Source: Treponema vincentii (GTDB lineage: Bacteria; Spirochaetota; Spirochaetia; Treponematales; Treponemataceae). From it: 64,000 bases of DNA. The translations under genes were made by a program, and so were the position numbers. The stretch spans positions 1,798,001 to 1,862,000 of the forward strand of contig NZ_CP048020.1 of assembly GCF_010365865.1 (NCBI RefSeq), read 5' to 3'. A model generated the notes under the pieces. The model searched no databases, was not told the DNA's origin, and worked only from the letters and a program-made list of their open reading frames with translations. Of this stretch, positions 1-9,101 are shown in pieces (the first letter of the stretch is position 1; every line of letters starts with the position of its first letter).

Positions 1-1162
1 CCCACAACACAATAGAGGGATGATTCCGATCCCTCGTAATCATCTTACGGATATTTTCGCAAGTAACATCCTGCCAGGCGGAATCGCCGATATGCTGCCA
101 ACCGGGCGTTTCTTCAAAAACCAATAGTCCGATCTCATCACAGCGATCCAAAAAATACGGCGATTGCGGATAATGCGAAGTACGAACAATATTAACGCCA
201 AGCTCGTATTTCAGGATATCCGCATCTTTCCGCTGTACCCGTTCAGGCATCGCATAACCGACGTATGGAAAAGACTGGTGCCGGTTTAAGCCCCGCAGCT
301 TGAGCAGTTTGCCGTTTAAGAAAAAACCTTCCGGCGTAAATTCAACCGTACGAAATCCGATACGGGTAGATACGGTATCGCATACAAGACCGTCTTCCAG
401 TAACGATACTTCGGCGCGGTACAGTTCGGGCTTTTCAAGCGTCCACAGTTTTAAACCGGTTAATTCATCCATTATCATCGATAGGGTAAGAGACGGAACG
501 GCGACCTCAAGGCTTCTGCTCAATTCCGCCCGTTTTCGATTTCTGGAATCGAAGATCGCTACCGAAACGTCAATCGATTTATTCGTTCGTTCGTCATGTG
601 CAATCGCAATATCAACCTGTAGACTTTTTTCCGCCGTTAAAGCGGAAATTGGGCGGGCATAAATCGACTCAATATGGCAATGGGGTACCGCACGCAGGAT
701 AACATCGCGGTAAATACCGCCATAGCAAAGATAGTCCACTTCACCACCGAACGGGGGAATATCAGCTCGTTCCGTCGAGTCGACATACACGGCAAGCACA
801 TTGCTTTCAGTGTCTCCATACTCAACGTAGTGAGTAATCTCCACAGAAAAAGGAACATATCCGCCTTTGTGTTCTCCGATAAAGTGCCCATTGATAAAGA
901 CCCTTGCATAGCACATCAGACCGTCAAAGTCGACAAAAAGCCTCATCCCTTGCAGATTGGAGGATACGGCAAATTTTTTTCGATAACATGACTCAAATTG
1001 ATATACCTTCTCATCAAAATAATGATACGGCAATTCTTTCACCGTATGCGGAAGCTGCACTTCAGTAAAATGAGATTCATCACAATCGGCTCGCACATAC
1101 TGTTCTTCAAAAGTATTCACAAATTGCCAATTTTGCCATAAAGGGATCAGTATTCGTGCCAT
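1..1162 (-). CDS. Glycoside hydrolase family 2 beta-galactosidase/glucuronidase (partial)
   Basis: I translated this by hand from the minus strand. It starts at the ATG complementary to 1160-1162, behind a GGAGG-type ribosome site, and runs off the left edge, so only about 387 N-terminal residues are present. It shows the GH2 order: a sugar-binding jelly-roll (with MRLFVDFDGLMCYARVFING), an immunoglobulin-like middle domain, then the start of the TIM barrel with LRGLNRHQSFPYVG and VNIVRTSHYPQSPYFLDRCD, which are GH2 signatures. The catalytic acid/base lies just past RDRNHPSIVLW and is cut off. The enzyme should cleave a beta-galactoside or related glycoside. No signal peptide is seen, so it is probably cytoplasmic. 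Its start lies 2 bp from the stop of the next minus-strand gene, so the two are co-transcribed. It is probably linked to the sugar ABC genes nearby; the exact substrate is unknown. Confidence 0.9.
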   Translation of the reverse strand, partial: MARILIPLWQNWQFVNTFEEQYVRADCDESHFTEVQLPHTVKELPYHYFDEKVYQFESCYRKKFAVSSNLQGMRLFVDFDGLMCYARVFINGHFIGEHKGGYVPFSVEITHYVEYGDTESNVLAVYVDSTERADIPPFGGEVDYLCYGGIYRDVILRAVPHCHIESIYARPISALTAEKSLQVDIAIAHDERTNKSIDVSVAIFDSRNRKRAELSRSLEVAVPSLTLSMIMDELTGLKLWTLEKPELYRAEVSLLEDGLVCDTVSTRIGFRTVEFTPEGFFLNGKLLKLRGLNRHQSFPYVGYAMPERVQRKDADILKYELGVNIVRTSHYPQSPYFLDRCDEIGLLVFEETPGWQHIGDSAWQDVTCENIRKMITRDRNHPSIVLW

Positions 1163-1163
1163 T

Positions 1164-2042
1164 TTATGCCTCCGTTTGTATATCGATCATCTGATTTAAT
1201 ACGATATTAAGGTCTTCGATAAAAATTCCGGAATACCGTTCGATATTTTTTATAATAAAGTCTTTTAATGCCAATATCCGTCCAGCCAAATCCGGGTCGG
1301 CAGGCATATCGACCATCATAATAACCCTATAACCGTTATCTTCGGTTTGAACGGTAATTTTCTTAATATTTACCGCGCTATCGTATTGAGCCGCATATTG
1401 TATAACCATTTCTTTTAATGCATCATCTGAAACTTGTGCCGGGTACACTTTAGAAAATTCAGGACGCACGACCGATTTTTCAAAAAGTGTTTCTTCTTCC
1501 TTTAAGTGCCCGATATTTGCATTACGGAACAGCAGTCTGATTTTATCATAAAATATCTGCGGATAGTTCCTTTTCACCTCGACTGACGGTACGGGAATAA
1601 CGTGTTTGCCTTCGACACGACGACTTCTAATGGCGGTTTCAATTTCTTCCCTCGTCGCAATATCTTCAATGCGGATAATCTTCTGCGGAGGTGGAATCTG
1701 CAACCGTGTCGCAATTTTATTAACCATCTTATCCGACGTTCCCAAAATAAGTACTTTTTTGCGGCTTAATTGATGCAACACTTTTGCCGCTTCATCCCTA
1801 TGCTGTTTATCGTCAAAGACAGCCGTTTTTACTGCCGCCAAAAAGGTCTTCTCTCGTTTTGCAGAATGCCCCGCAAGTATTTTATCGCCTCTAATGACTA
1901 ATCCGTCATCGATAATTAAATCTATTCCATATTTTTGGGCGACCAATCGCGCTCTAAAGCTTTTCCCGGTGCCGTTTCCTCCGACCAGCGCATATATCTG
2001 AGGTCTCTTGACCCAACGAAAGAACCTATCAAAAAACCGCAT
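1164..2042 (-). CDS. P-loop NTP-binding protein with Asp23-like C-terminus
   Basis: A 292-residue protein with a Walker A motif GGNGTGKS at about residues 21-28. The segment around residue 95 (KKVLILGTSDKMV) could be the Walker B strand. The C-terminal 120 residues resemble the alpha/beta fold of Asp23-like alkaline shock proteins (alternating hydrophobic strands ending IEDLNIVLNQM), but this is a tentative likeness. No membrane segment is seen. It lies directly upstream of the GH2 gene on the same strand and diverges from the ABC transporter operon. Function is not recognised; a small ATPase or kinase-like role is possible. The gene itself is well supported by length, start and tight spacing. 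Confidence 0.75.
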   Translation of the reverse strand: MRFFDRFFRWVKRPQIYALVGGNGTGKSFRARLVAQKYGIDLIIDDGLVIRGDKILAGHSAKREKTFLAAVKTAVFDDKQHRDEAAKVLHQLSRKKVLILGTSDKMVNKIATRLQIPPPQKIIRIEDIATREEIETAIRSRRVEGKHVIPVPSVEVKRNYPQIFYDKIRLLFRNANIGHLKEEETLFEKSVVRPEFSKVYPAQVSDDALKEMVIQYAAQYDSAVNIKKITVQTEDNGYRVIMMVDMPADPDLAGRILALKDFIIKNIERYSGIFIEDLNIVLNQMIDIQTEA

Positions 2043-2124
2043 ATCAGTTTAGTATAAGCCGGTTATTGCATCTCCGCAAGCCTATTTTTATCAAATTCTG
2101 CGCTAACACAACAAAAGCGAGAAC

Positions 2125-2201
2125 TTGACAAATGGGTAATAGCAGGTTACCCTTTTTTACAGAGCATCTTGGTGCAAACTCAAATAATTCTAAAGATGCT
2201 C
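2125..2201 (+). promoter_or_regulatory. Promoter with two dyads upstream of the ABC operon
   Basis: TTGACA at 2125-2130 is followed by GGGTAA at 2134-2139 and its inverse TTACCC at 2147-2152, then a run of six T. A second dyad pairs GAGCATCTT (2162-2170) with AAGATGCTC (2193-2201) just before the ribosome site. The first dyad overlaps the promoter spacer and could be an operator for a sugar regulator, or with its T-run a leader attenuator. The -10 (TACCCT) is poor, so this is a candidate only. Confidence 0.4.
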
Positions 2202-2219
2202 ATAAATTCGGAGGAAAGT

Positions 2220-3776
2220 ATGAAACGTATCGTTAAGCTCTGTGCCGCACTGCTGATTGTCGGTATCTTGCTGGCCGGGTGCGAGGCTAAAAAACCGGAC
2301 GTATCCCAAACCAATTCGGAAAAACCGATTGAAATCTCATTGTATTATTCGGACAATGCGACACTTCCTTTCAAAGCCGATTGGCTGACCGTGCAGGAAT
2401 CGGAAAAGCGCTCAAACACGAAATTGCATTTTGAGCCGATACCGATCGCCGATTACAACACGAAAGTATCGTTAGCATTGAATACCGGTAACGGCCCCGA
2501 TGTAATTCTTTATCAAAATACCAACGGGGAAAACGGTTCATTGGCTTTAAACGGCGCGCTTATTCCAATCAGCGATTATCCCGAATGGACACCGAACTTT
2601 AATGCGCAAGTAAAAAAATTCGGATTGGAAAAAGACATCGATGCGCTGCGCCTTAAAGACGGGAAATATTATTATCTTCCTTCTTTATTCGACGTTCCCT
2701 TTTATGACGGCGGATTGATTTTGCGCGAGGACATACTGAATAAATACGGCTTATCTCAGCCGAAAACATTCGACGACCTCTATGTCTATTTAAAGAAATA
2801 CAAACAAGATAATCCCGACTCATACCCGCTGACCATTTTGGCCGGTCCTCGGGTATTATATAGAATGACAATGCCGTCATTCGGTATCAGCCTCGGCAAA
2901 AATTCTTCAACCGGTACCGGCGTTTTAAGCTGGGACTATGCGAAAGGTAACTATTTTGCCGGAGCGACAACGGAAATGTATAAGTCTTATGCGCGCTTCC
3001 TTGCAAAGCTCTATAAAGAAGGTTTGTTGGATCCCGAAATGGCAGAGCCTATCGACGGTGATAAATGGGCGCAAAAACTCGCTACCGGCAAAGCAGTTGC
3101 CACGTATGCGTACTATGACCAAATCGGCGGCGTTACCGGCAAATCGGCTATCGAAGGCTTTAAACTGCAAATGTATCCGCCGCTCGCCGGTCCTGCAGGC
3201 GCTCACCATCAGCCCAAGAGCAGAACACAATGGGGCATCATGTTTCCGTCAAAGACCGCAAAGAGAGCGGACTTTGAAAAAATTGTCCGTGCAATTGACG
3301 ATATTTTCTTCAGCGATGAAGGTGCAAAACTCTGGTGTCTCGGCGTAGAAGGCGTAACCTATACTATGGAGAACGGAAAAATTAAGTATGCAAAAGAAAT
3401 TACCGAAGCTCCTGAAGGTATTTACAAGGCGATGCAGTTAAAATACGGCTGCGGAGCCGATACGACGCAGCTGGTATGGATCAACAGCAGAGAAATGACC
3501 AAGTATGACGACAATTATGCCCGCATCAATGCAGAAGTAGAAAAAATGGATATGGCGATCCAGCCGATTCCCCCTACCCCGCTGTTTGATGATGCCGTTG
3601 CCGAAGAAGCGGGTATTCTACGTACACCGCTCTTAGACACATTTGAAAAATGGAACAATGATTTTATCACCGGGAAAAAAGATATTGATAAGGATTGGAA
3701 TGCCTATGTTACCGAAATGAATAATGTCGGCATTGAAAAGTACCTTGCGCTCTATAACGAACACGTAAGGAAATGA
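2220..3776 (+). CDS. ABC transporter substrate-binding lipoprotein (family 1, oligosaccharide type)
   Basis: A 518-residue extracellular solute-binding protein. The start at 2220 is chosen because GGAGGAAAG lies just upstream and it gives a clean lipoprotein signal ending in LLAGC (Cys about residue 21); a longer frame from 2169 lacks these. The mature part has the family 1 pattern, with NTGNGPDVILYQ near residue 80 and a C-terminal lobe. It should be lipid-anchored in the periplasm and deliver a sugar, probably an oligosaccharide or glycan fragment, to the two permeases downstream (LplABC-like arrangement). A strong hairpin lies between this gene and the first permease, which would let the binding protein be made in excess. 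Substrate is unknown; the nearby GH2 enzyme suggests a beta-linked glycoside. Confidence 0.88.
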   Translation: MKRIVKLCAALLIVGILLAGCEAKKPDVSQTNSEKPIEISLYYSDNATLPFKADWLTVQESEKRSNTKLHFEPIPIADYNTKVSLALNTGNGPDVILYQNTNGENGSLALNGALIPISDYPEWTPNFNAQVKKFGLEKDIDALRLKDGKYYYLPSLFDVPFYDGGLILREDILNKYGLSQPKTFDDLYVYLKKYKQDNPDSYPLTILAGPRVLYRMTMPSFGISLGKNSSTGTGVLSWDYAKGNYFAGATTEMYKSYARFLAKLYKEGLLDPEMAEPIDGDKWAQKLATGKAVATYAYYDQIGGVTGKSAIEGFKLQMYPPLAGPAGAHHQPKSRTQWGIMFPSKTAKRADFEKIVRAIDDIFFSDEGAKLWCLGVEGVTYTMENGKIKYAKEITEAPEGIYKAMQLKYGCGADTTQLVWINSREMTKYDDNYARINAEVEKMDMAIQPIPPTPLFDDAVAEEAGILRTPLLDTFEKWNNDFITGKKDIDKDWNAYVTEMNNVGIEKYLALYNEHVRK

Positions 3777-3818
3777 CCTCTTGCTGCGCCTGCATAAGCA
3801 TCGCTTTGCGGGCGTATT

Positions 3819-3870
3819 GGGCATCTCTAAAAGCTATACCTGAGTTTTTAGAGATGCCCAATTATTTTTT
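3819..3870 (+). terminator. Intra-operon hairpin with T-run
   Basis: A 15-bp stem with left arm GGGCATCTCTAAAA and right arm TTTTTAGAGATGCCC (3819-3859) is followed by a T-rich tract. It lies between the binding protein and the first permease, so it probably acts as a partial terminator. The arms match the third hairpin of a compound repeat found at 7103 and, with altered arms, at 46942. Confidence 0.6.
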
Positions 3871-3876
3871 AACGCT

Positions 3877-4788
3877 ATGAATCAAAGAACGAAACGCTAT
3901 TTTCATCAATATTGGCAGCTTTATGCGATGCTTCTGTTGCCTTTACTTTATTTTATCATATTCAAATATGTCCCGATTTTCGGCAATGTACTTGCATTCA
4001 GACGATATCGTCCGGGTCTCGGCGCATTCGGTACTGAATGGGTTGGGCTGCGCTATTTTACGATGTTCTTTAAAGACCCCGCATTTTGGCGTGCATTTAG
4101 GAATACGCTGACTCTATCGCTGATGAATTTACTCATAAACTTCCCGATACCGATTATCTTTGCCCTCCTCTTAAACGAAATACGTTCCGTTTTTTTTAAG
4201 AAATTCGTACAAACGGTTTCATATATGCCGCGGTTTATTTCGACCGTTGTCGTTATTGCAATGGCTGCGGAAATTCTTTCGCCGAGTACCGGTATTTTAA
4301 ATCTTCTGTTAAAAAATACGTTCGATATGCAGCCGATCTATTTCATGAACGAACCGGCCTATTTTAGAACTTTGTACATTTTCACTGATACATGGCAGTA
4401 TATGGGATGGACTGCAATTATCTATCTTGCAGCAATTACGGGAATTAACGAAGAATTATATGAGGCGGCAAAGATCGACGGTGCGGGAAAATTGCAGCAG
4501 ATACTGTATATCACTATACCATCTATCCTGCCGACTATTATGGTGATGCTTATTCTGGAAATCGGCAGATTACTGACACTTGGATTTGAGAAGATACTGC
4601 TTATGTATACCCCGAACAATGCGGATGTCAGCGATATTATCGCAACACTTGTATACCGCACCGGTTTGGCAAATCAGAACTATTCATATGCAACGGCAAT
4701 CGGATTATTTACCGGTGTTATCGGCATTGTTCTTGTCGCCTCTGCAAACGCTGCAAGCAAACGCCTCACCGACGAAAGTATCTATTAA
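3877..4788 (+). CDS. ABC transporter permease (MalF/LplB type)
   Basis: A 303-residue inner-membrane protein with six predicted hydrophobic segments, the first at about residues 15-35 (YAMLLLPLLYFIIF). The cytoplasmic EAA loop reads EELYEAAKIDGAGKLQQ at about residues 190-206, which contacts the ATPase subunit. It belongs to the binding-protein-dependent sugar permease family and pairs with the next gene. No ATPase gene lies in the operon, so a shared MsmX-like ATPase elsewhere must energise it. Spacing to the next permease is 28 bp with an upstream GGAG site. Confidence 0.88.
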   Translation: MNQRTKRYFHQYWQLYAMLLLPLLYFIIFKYVPIFGNVLAFRRYRPGLGAFGTEWVGLRYFTMFFKDPAFWRAFRNTLTLSLMNLLINFPIPIIFALLLNEIRSVFFKKFVQTVSYMPRFISTVVVIAMAAEILSPSTGILNLLLKNTFDMQPIYFMNEPAYFRTLYIFTDTWQYMGWTAIIYLAAITGINEELYEAAKIDGAGKLQQILYITIPSILPTIMVMLILEIGRLLTLGFEKILLMYTPNNADVSDIIATLVYRTGLANQNYSYATAIGLFTGVIGIVLVASANAASKRLTDESIY

Positions 4789-4816
4789 AAAAACATCTGT
4801 TAATACGGAGTGAACT

Positions 4817-5683
4817 ATGCAATCAAGAAAAAACTCGTTCAGCATTTTTAATCTTATCCTCTTTATTGTGATGGCATTTGTCATACTCATCTGCATTGTA
4901 CCATTCATATATATGATTGCACTTTCTTTCTCCGACCCTGCCGCTATTATGCAAAACAAAGTATCGTTTTTACCGGTGGGGTTTACAACCGCGGCATATA
5001 AGCAGATATTCACATACCCGAATTTCTTTAAAGCGTACGGCAATACTATTTTTTACACTTTCTTTGGAACGCTTATTGCCCTCTGTTTTACTTCGATTTT
5101 TGCGTATCCGCTTTCAAAGAAGTTTTTACGCGGTACCGGTACTATCATGAAGCTGGTCGTTTTTTCGATGTTTTTTTCCGGAGGTTTAATCCCCACCTAT
5201 CTGCTTATTTCTTCATTACATTTAACGGGTACGGTATTTGCAATACTGCTCCCCTTTGCCATCAATCAGTTCCATCTGATTATTTTAATAAACTTTTTTA
5301 AAGCTTTTCCGCACGAGCTGGAAGAAGCTGCCTTGATAGACGGACTCGGCTACTTTAGGATTTTTACCCAAATCGTTGTTCCGCTTTCCACTCCTGCTTT
5401 GGCGGCGATCGGTCTGTATACGGCAGTATTCTTTTGGAACGATTGGTTTAACGGATTGATCTACTTAAAGTCTTCACAGTTCCCCGTTATGCTGTTCTTA
5501 CGCAATATCGTCAACGGTACAGCAACCATGGGAGACGGAGCCGGCAGCGCAGATATGTCGGTTATCGGTATTTCGATTAAAGCTGCCGTCATTATCGTTT
5601 CAACGCTGCCGATTATCCTGCTGTACCCCTTCCTGCAAAAATACTTTGTGAAAGGGCTGACAATCGGCTCGGTAAAAGGCTAA
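4817..5683 (+). CDS. ABC transporter permease (MalG/LplC type)
   Basis: A 288-residue inner-membrane permease, partner of the preceding gene. Hydrophobic segments occur at about residues 13-33, 75-95, 110-130, 140-160, 195-215 and 255-275. The EAA loop is HELEEAALIDGLGYFRIF at about residues 175-192. The C-terminus ends KGLTIGSVKG, typical of LplC-like permeases. It is the last gene of the uptake operon and is followed by a strong intrinsic terminator at 5715. Confidence 0.88.
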   Translation: MQSRKNSFSIFNLILFIVMAFVILICIVPFIYMIALSFSDPAAIMQNKVSFLPVGFTTAAYKQIFTYPNFFKAYGNTIFYTFFGTLIALCFTSIFAYPLSKKFLRGTGTIMKLVVFSMFFSGGLIPTYLLISSLHLTGTVFAILLPFAINQFHLIILINFFKAFPHELEEAALIDGLGYFRIFTQIVVPLSTPALAAIGLYTAVFFWNDWFNGLIYLKSSQFPVMLFLRNIVNGTATMGDGAGSADMSVIGISIKAAVIIVSTLPIILLYPFLQKYFVKGLTIGSVKG

Positions 5684-5714
5684 ACAGTAGAAGGTTAATA
5701 GCGCGTATCTCGTC

Positions 5715-5752
5715 GGTGTTGTAAAACCAGCAGTTTTACAACACCGTTTTTT
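5715..5752 (+). terminator. Rho-independent terminator of the sugar ABC operon
   Basis: A perfect 13-bp stem (GGTGTTGTAAAAC and its inverse, 5715-5727 with 5733-5745) with a 5-base loop is followed at once by seven T. It lies 31 bp past the last permease and just before the convergent minus-strand gene. Confidence 0.85.
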
Positions 5753-5754
5753 TA

Positions 5755-7050
5755 TCAGCGGCTTTCGGAGCTACTACCGGCAGCGGTTTCAAAATCGGCT
5801 TTGATTTTTTCCAACAGGGCGCCGATATCATTTTGATAGATAAAATCCCAGCCGACCCACGAGAATTTTTTATCGGCTGATAAGCGATTGTCAACAGACG
5901 GATTGGTAGACGGAAAGAAACCGCTTTGCGCGAAAACCGTACCGGTCTTTTCCGAAAGGAAAAACGACACAAAATCTTTTGTGAGCGCTTCGGTATCTTT
6001 TTTTACCAGCATAAAAATAGGCGCGACAATCGCGCCGTCCTTCGGCCAAACCGTCTTCAGAGGAGTCCGCTCGTCTATCATCTTAGAGAAAAAATAAGGA
6101 CTGATACTGACGACAGGCTGTGCAGTCGCAGCGCTCTTTCCTCCTTTTACCATTTGGGCAGGATGCATATACGCACTGCACGCTTTGCCTAATTTTTTAA
6201 TTCCTTCATCGCCAAAACGTGCATAGATATTAAGAACGACGGAATTGAATAAATCCAAATCGCCGAACGGAATAGCGACGGAATGTTCGAATTCGGGAGA
6301 TAAGATATCCTCCCATGTCTCCGGTATTTTTCTTCCGTCCAACAGCGCAGTATTCACAATCATAATTGCAGGAACAACACCGATAATGGCGTAATTTTTT
6401 TTCTCATCCCGCAAATCGATATAGTCATTGCAAAAATCTTTATTGACCGTATCGAGTGCGCAGTGAAATTCCTTGTTTTCAATAAAAGAGCCCATCAGCT
6501 TTTTATCAAAAAACAGTTCAAAACCGGCAGACAGGAGCACATCCGGCAGGTTTTCCTTTTTACCGGTTCTTGCCAGATCGATTATCCAGTCAATACCGAG
6601 ATTAGCCGATCTTAAATCATACCGGATTTTATAATTTTGTTTCTCTAATGCTTCCTGATGTGTTTCAATATAATCGGCATAAAATGCTTCAAAACTTTCC
6701 AGCAATGGAATCCGTATCGGACACGGCAGAACGCCTTCAATCCTCACCGTCTTTTTTCCGTCATCCGGCTCAAGAGGATTATCGCTTTTTACCTTTAAAC
6801 TGAGATCGATATGCGCTAAACCCGACGAGGCGTTTTGTTCGATAATTTCAACCAGTTCCCGCTCGCATAAATCGATATCCAATTTCTTAGAAAGAAAAGC
6901 TTTTTCAAGCGTGATCTTTTTTCCCATCAATTTGCGCATAACCGGATTGGTAAGCGGCGTAAAACCCTTTCCCGCCAAATAGCGGATTGTTTCAGGGTAC
7001 CGTTCCGTAACGTCAAAGACCGTTTCGTTCATATTAAAATAATTATTCAT
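5755..7050 (-). CDS. DUF1858-like domain fused to periplasmic-binding-type domain
   Basis: A 431-residue protein. The start complementary to 7048-7050 is chosen because GGAGGAAG lies just upstream; an earlier start at 7092 has none. Residues 1-65 resemble DUF1858/ScdA-N small helical domains (MNETVFDVTERYPETIRYLA). From about residue 95 the chain looks like an iron- or polyamine-type family 1 solute-binding protein (LLSAGFELFFDKKLMG, IPETWEDILSPEFEHSVAIP). No signal peptide or lipobox is seen, so it appears to be a cytoplasmic ligand sensor or a binding protein that lost its export signal. It diverges from a Crp/Fnr regulator. DUF1858 often occurs with redox or metal sensing proteins. Function is inferred weakly; the domain assignment is moderate. 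Confidence 0.7.
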   Translation of the reverse strand: MNNYFNMNETVFDVTERYPETIRYLAGKGFTPLTNPVMRKLMGKKITLEKAFLSKKLDIDLCERELVEIIEQNASSGLAHIDLSLKVKSDNPLEPDDGKKTVRIEGVLPCPIRIPLLESFEAFYADYIETHQEALEKQNYKIRYDLRSANLGIDWIIDLARTGKKENLPDVLLSAGFELFFDKKLMGSFIENKEFHCALDTVNKDFCNDYIDLRDEKKNYAIIGVVPAIMIVNTALLDGRKIPETWEDILSPEFEHSVAIPFGDLDLFNSVVLNIYARFGDEGIKKLGKACSAYMHPAQMVKGGKSAATAQPVVSISPYFFSKMIDERTPLKTVWPKDGAIVAPIFMLVKKDTEALTKDFVSFFLSEKTGTVFAQSGFFPSTNPSVDNRLSADKKFSWVGWDFIYQNDIGALLEKIKADFETAAGSSSESR

Positions 7051-7102
7051 AATCTTCCTCCAATAACAGATATATAGTAGACTATTTACCACCGATACTT
7101 TT

Positions 7103-7243
7103 GGGCATCTCTAAAAACTCGGTTAGATTTTTAGAGATGCCCGACGAGTTTTTGTTTAAGTTTTTATGTTATAATAACTCAAACAAAAACATCGCAAATA
7201 AGCTTAAGGAAAACCTCTAAAAACGGAAGTTTTTAGAGGTTCC
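7103..7243 (-). repeat. Compound three-hairpin element, copy 1
   Basis: On the minus strand the order is hairpin 1 (7212-7241, arms AACCTCTAAAAAC and inverse), hairpin 2 (7149-7189, AT-rich 13-base arms) and hairpin 3 (7103-7142, arms GGGCATCTCTAAAAA and inverse). Spacers ACTCGTCGG and TTGCGATG and the hairpin 3 loop (TAACCGA) match copies at 18287, 26371 and 46842, while the stem arms differ. It lies in the divergent gap between the DUF1858 fusion and the Crp/Fnr gene. Confidence 0.7.
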
Positions 7244-7282
7244 TTTTAAAAAGCCCCGCATATGATGCAAAGGAAGGACGCT

Positions 7283-7933
7283 GTGAATCCGTTATTCAAA
7301 GATATTCCCGCAAAGGAACTGGAAACCTATCTTACCGCCGTCAAGGCAAAGACTGCCATCTATCCAAAAGACAGCTTTATTTTCTTTGAAGGCGACCTTC
7401 CCAAAGCATTGTTCATCCTAAAATCGGGAGCCGTCCAAATCGAAAAAAACGGTATCGACGGCAAACGGACTATTATGAACCGCTTTGAAACACCGGAAAC
7501 CGTCTTCGGTGAAGTGTACGCCTTCCTGCAATCAGTTCCGTACGATTATTCATGTAGAATAATTGCCGATGCGAAAATCCTCAGTATTCCGGCAAACACA
7601 TTTTTTGCTTCTGCAACACTGCCCGCCGTACAAACAAAAATTGTACAGAATCTTTTATCTATCCTTGCGCATAAAGCCTATTTCCTAAACCAGAAGCTGT
7701 TGATATTCTCTTCATTTACACTGCGTAAAAAAATAGCCGTGTATCTGTTGCAGCAAGCACACGGTCAGCCTAAAATAACGCTCAAACTAAACCGAGAAGC
7801 TATGGCCGAATATCTTGCCGTTCCGCGCCCTTCCCTATCCCGTGAATTGATGAATATGCAAAAAGACAAGCTGCTCACCATATCCAAAGATACCGTAACC
7901 GTTAACATCGACAAACTCGAAGATCTTGCATAA
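7283..7933 (+). CDS. Crp/Fnr family transcriptional regulator
   Basis: About 216 residues from a GTG at 7283, chosen because AAGGAAGG lies 5 bases upstream; an in-frame ATG at 7262 would add seven residues. Residues 15-120 form a cyclic-nucleotide-binding beta barrel (SFIFFEGDLPKALFILKSGA) and the C-terminus has a winged helix with recognition segment MAEYLAVPRPSLSRELMNMQ. No cysteine cluster is seen, so it is not an FeS-type FNR. It probably senses a small ligand or redox state and may control the divergent DUF1858 fusion. Confidence 0.85.
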   Translation: MNPLFKDIPAKELETYLTAVKAKTAIYPKDSFIFFEGDLPKALFILKSGAVQIEKNGIDGKRTIMNRFETPETVFGEVYAFLQSVPYDYSCRIIADAKILSIPANTFFASATLPAVQTKIVQNLLSILAHKAYFLNQKLLIFSSFTLRKKIAVYLLQQAHGQPKITLKLNREAMAEYLAVPRPSLSRELMNMQKDKLLTISKDTVTVNIDKLEDLA

Positions 7934-8109
7934 ATCAATTCTACAGATAGCCGGTTCTAAGTAACGAAATTCTTAAAACTGTATAGAGTATATCACAACA
8001 AAAATGAGAATTCGGTAGCATTTGTTACCGCATTGGTATTTTAATATCTCGGCGATAGAATATTATGAAAAAATAGTAATACCTCTCAGATAATTTCGAT
8101 ACGATTACC

Positions 8110-8138
8110 TTGACTAAAGCCGCAAAATAAATTACTAT
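8110..8138 (+). promoter_or_regulatory. Promoter of tRNA(CAU)
   Basis: TTGACT (8110-8115), a 17-bp spacer and TACTAT (8133-8138) lie 11 bp before the tRNA 5' end, a near-consensus sigma-70 promoter at the right distance. Confidence 0.75.
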
Positions 8139-8149
8139 AGTGCTTCCTT

Positions 8150-8223
<74 letters not shown>

Positions 8224-8325
8224 TTTTCCCCCTCACAACAATTTCTACAAGCAAGACCGAAGCCTACAGTATTGCGCTGTAGAGAACTCACTATTTTCCA
8301 TTCATTTTTATAAATTGCAAATCGA

Positions 8326-9098
8326 TTAACGTAATCTACTATTGGGAATCTTTGTTCCGGCAAGACGAATGAGTTCTTCTGTTTCGGCCTGTGTATATGG
8401 ACGAATTGTATTCCATGCGGGATTAAGACAGTTCCCCGGTAAAAAGGGAGCAAAAAACCATGCGGCATCGGAAGGGAGCAATGCTGAAATAGCACGTATA
8501 TCCTCGGCAGCTACAAGCGGCGGTACAAGAACGGTTCTATATTCGATTTCTACCGGCCGACAGAACGTGTGCTTTTCCTGCAAAATCATCAACGTCCGTT
8601 TTAGTGCAGCTTCAGGCTGTTCAGCCGACGGCTCAGTTCCTGCCGGGCAACAAAATTTGAGTTCATGATAACGGGCAGGAGCAGTCTTTATATCGATGGC
8701 TATCATATCGGGACAGAGCGCGTCGTCGTGCAGGAGCGAATACACTTTATCCGGCAATAAACCATTTGTATCAATCTTAACGGCAAGCCCGGCCTTTCGT
8801 GCCCGTAGAATAAGTTCCGGTAAAACCGGAGAAAGAAGTGCTTCACCGCCCGAAATAACAAGTCCATGCAATACCGACTTCCGCTTTTCGATATGTTTAT
8901 AGACCGCTTCAATCGGTACGTAGTCATTCGTACCGCCCCCGCAATGACTTACCGACAGGACCTTCCGAAACGGACGCACATACAAGCTCGCCGTTATAGC
9001 AATACGGGCAGCGCAAGTTACAGCCGGGCAGAAAAAACCGCAGCAGCGACCTTGCGCGGATAGTTGACAAGTGTGGTTTTCTGCAGACCGACATTCAT
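8326..9098 (-). pseudogene. nrdG: Anaerobic RNR activating protein NrdG-like radical SAM, two frameshifts
   Basis: Starting at the ATG complementary to 9096-9098 the product reads MNVGLQKTTLVNYPRKVAA, then must shift in a T6 run to reach LPGCNLRCPYCYNGELV, which holds the CxxxCxxC radical SAM cluster. A second shift in a G5 run near 8936 is needed to join YVPIEAVYKHI and the rest (HGLVISGGEALL, then SPD-type barrel to the stop at 8326). Without these two single-base changes only a C-terminal 219-residue frame is open. Both breaks are in homopolymers, so sequencing error is as likely as true decay. The intact enzyme would use SAM to place a glycyl radical on NrdD. It lies 3 bp downstream of the glycyl-radical/glutaredoxin gene. 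Confidence 0.75.
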
Positions 9099-9101
9099 AG
9101 C

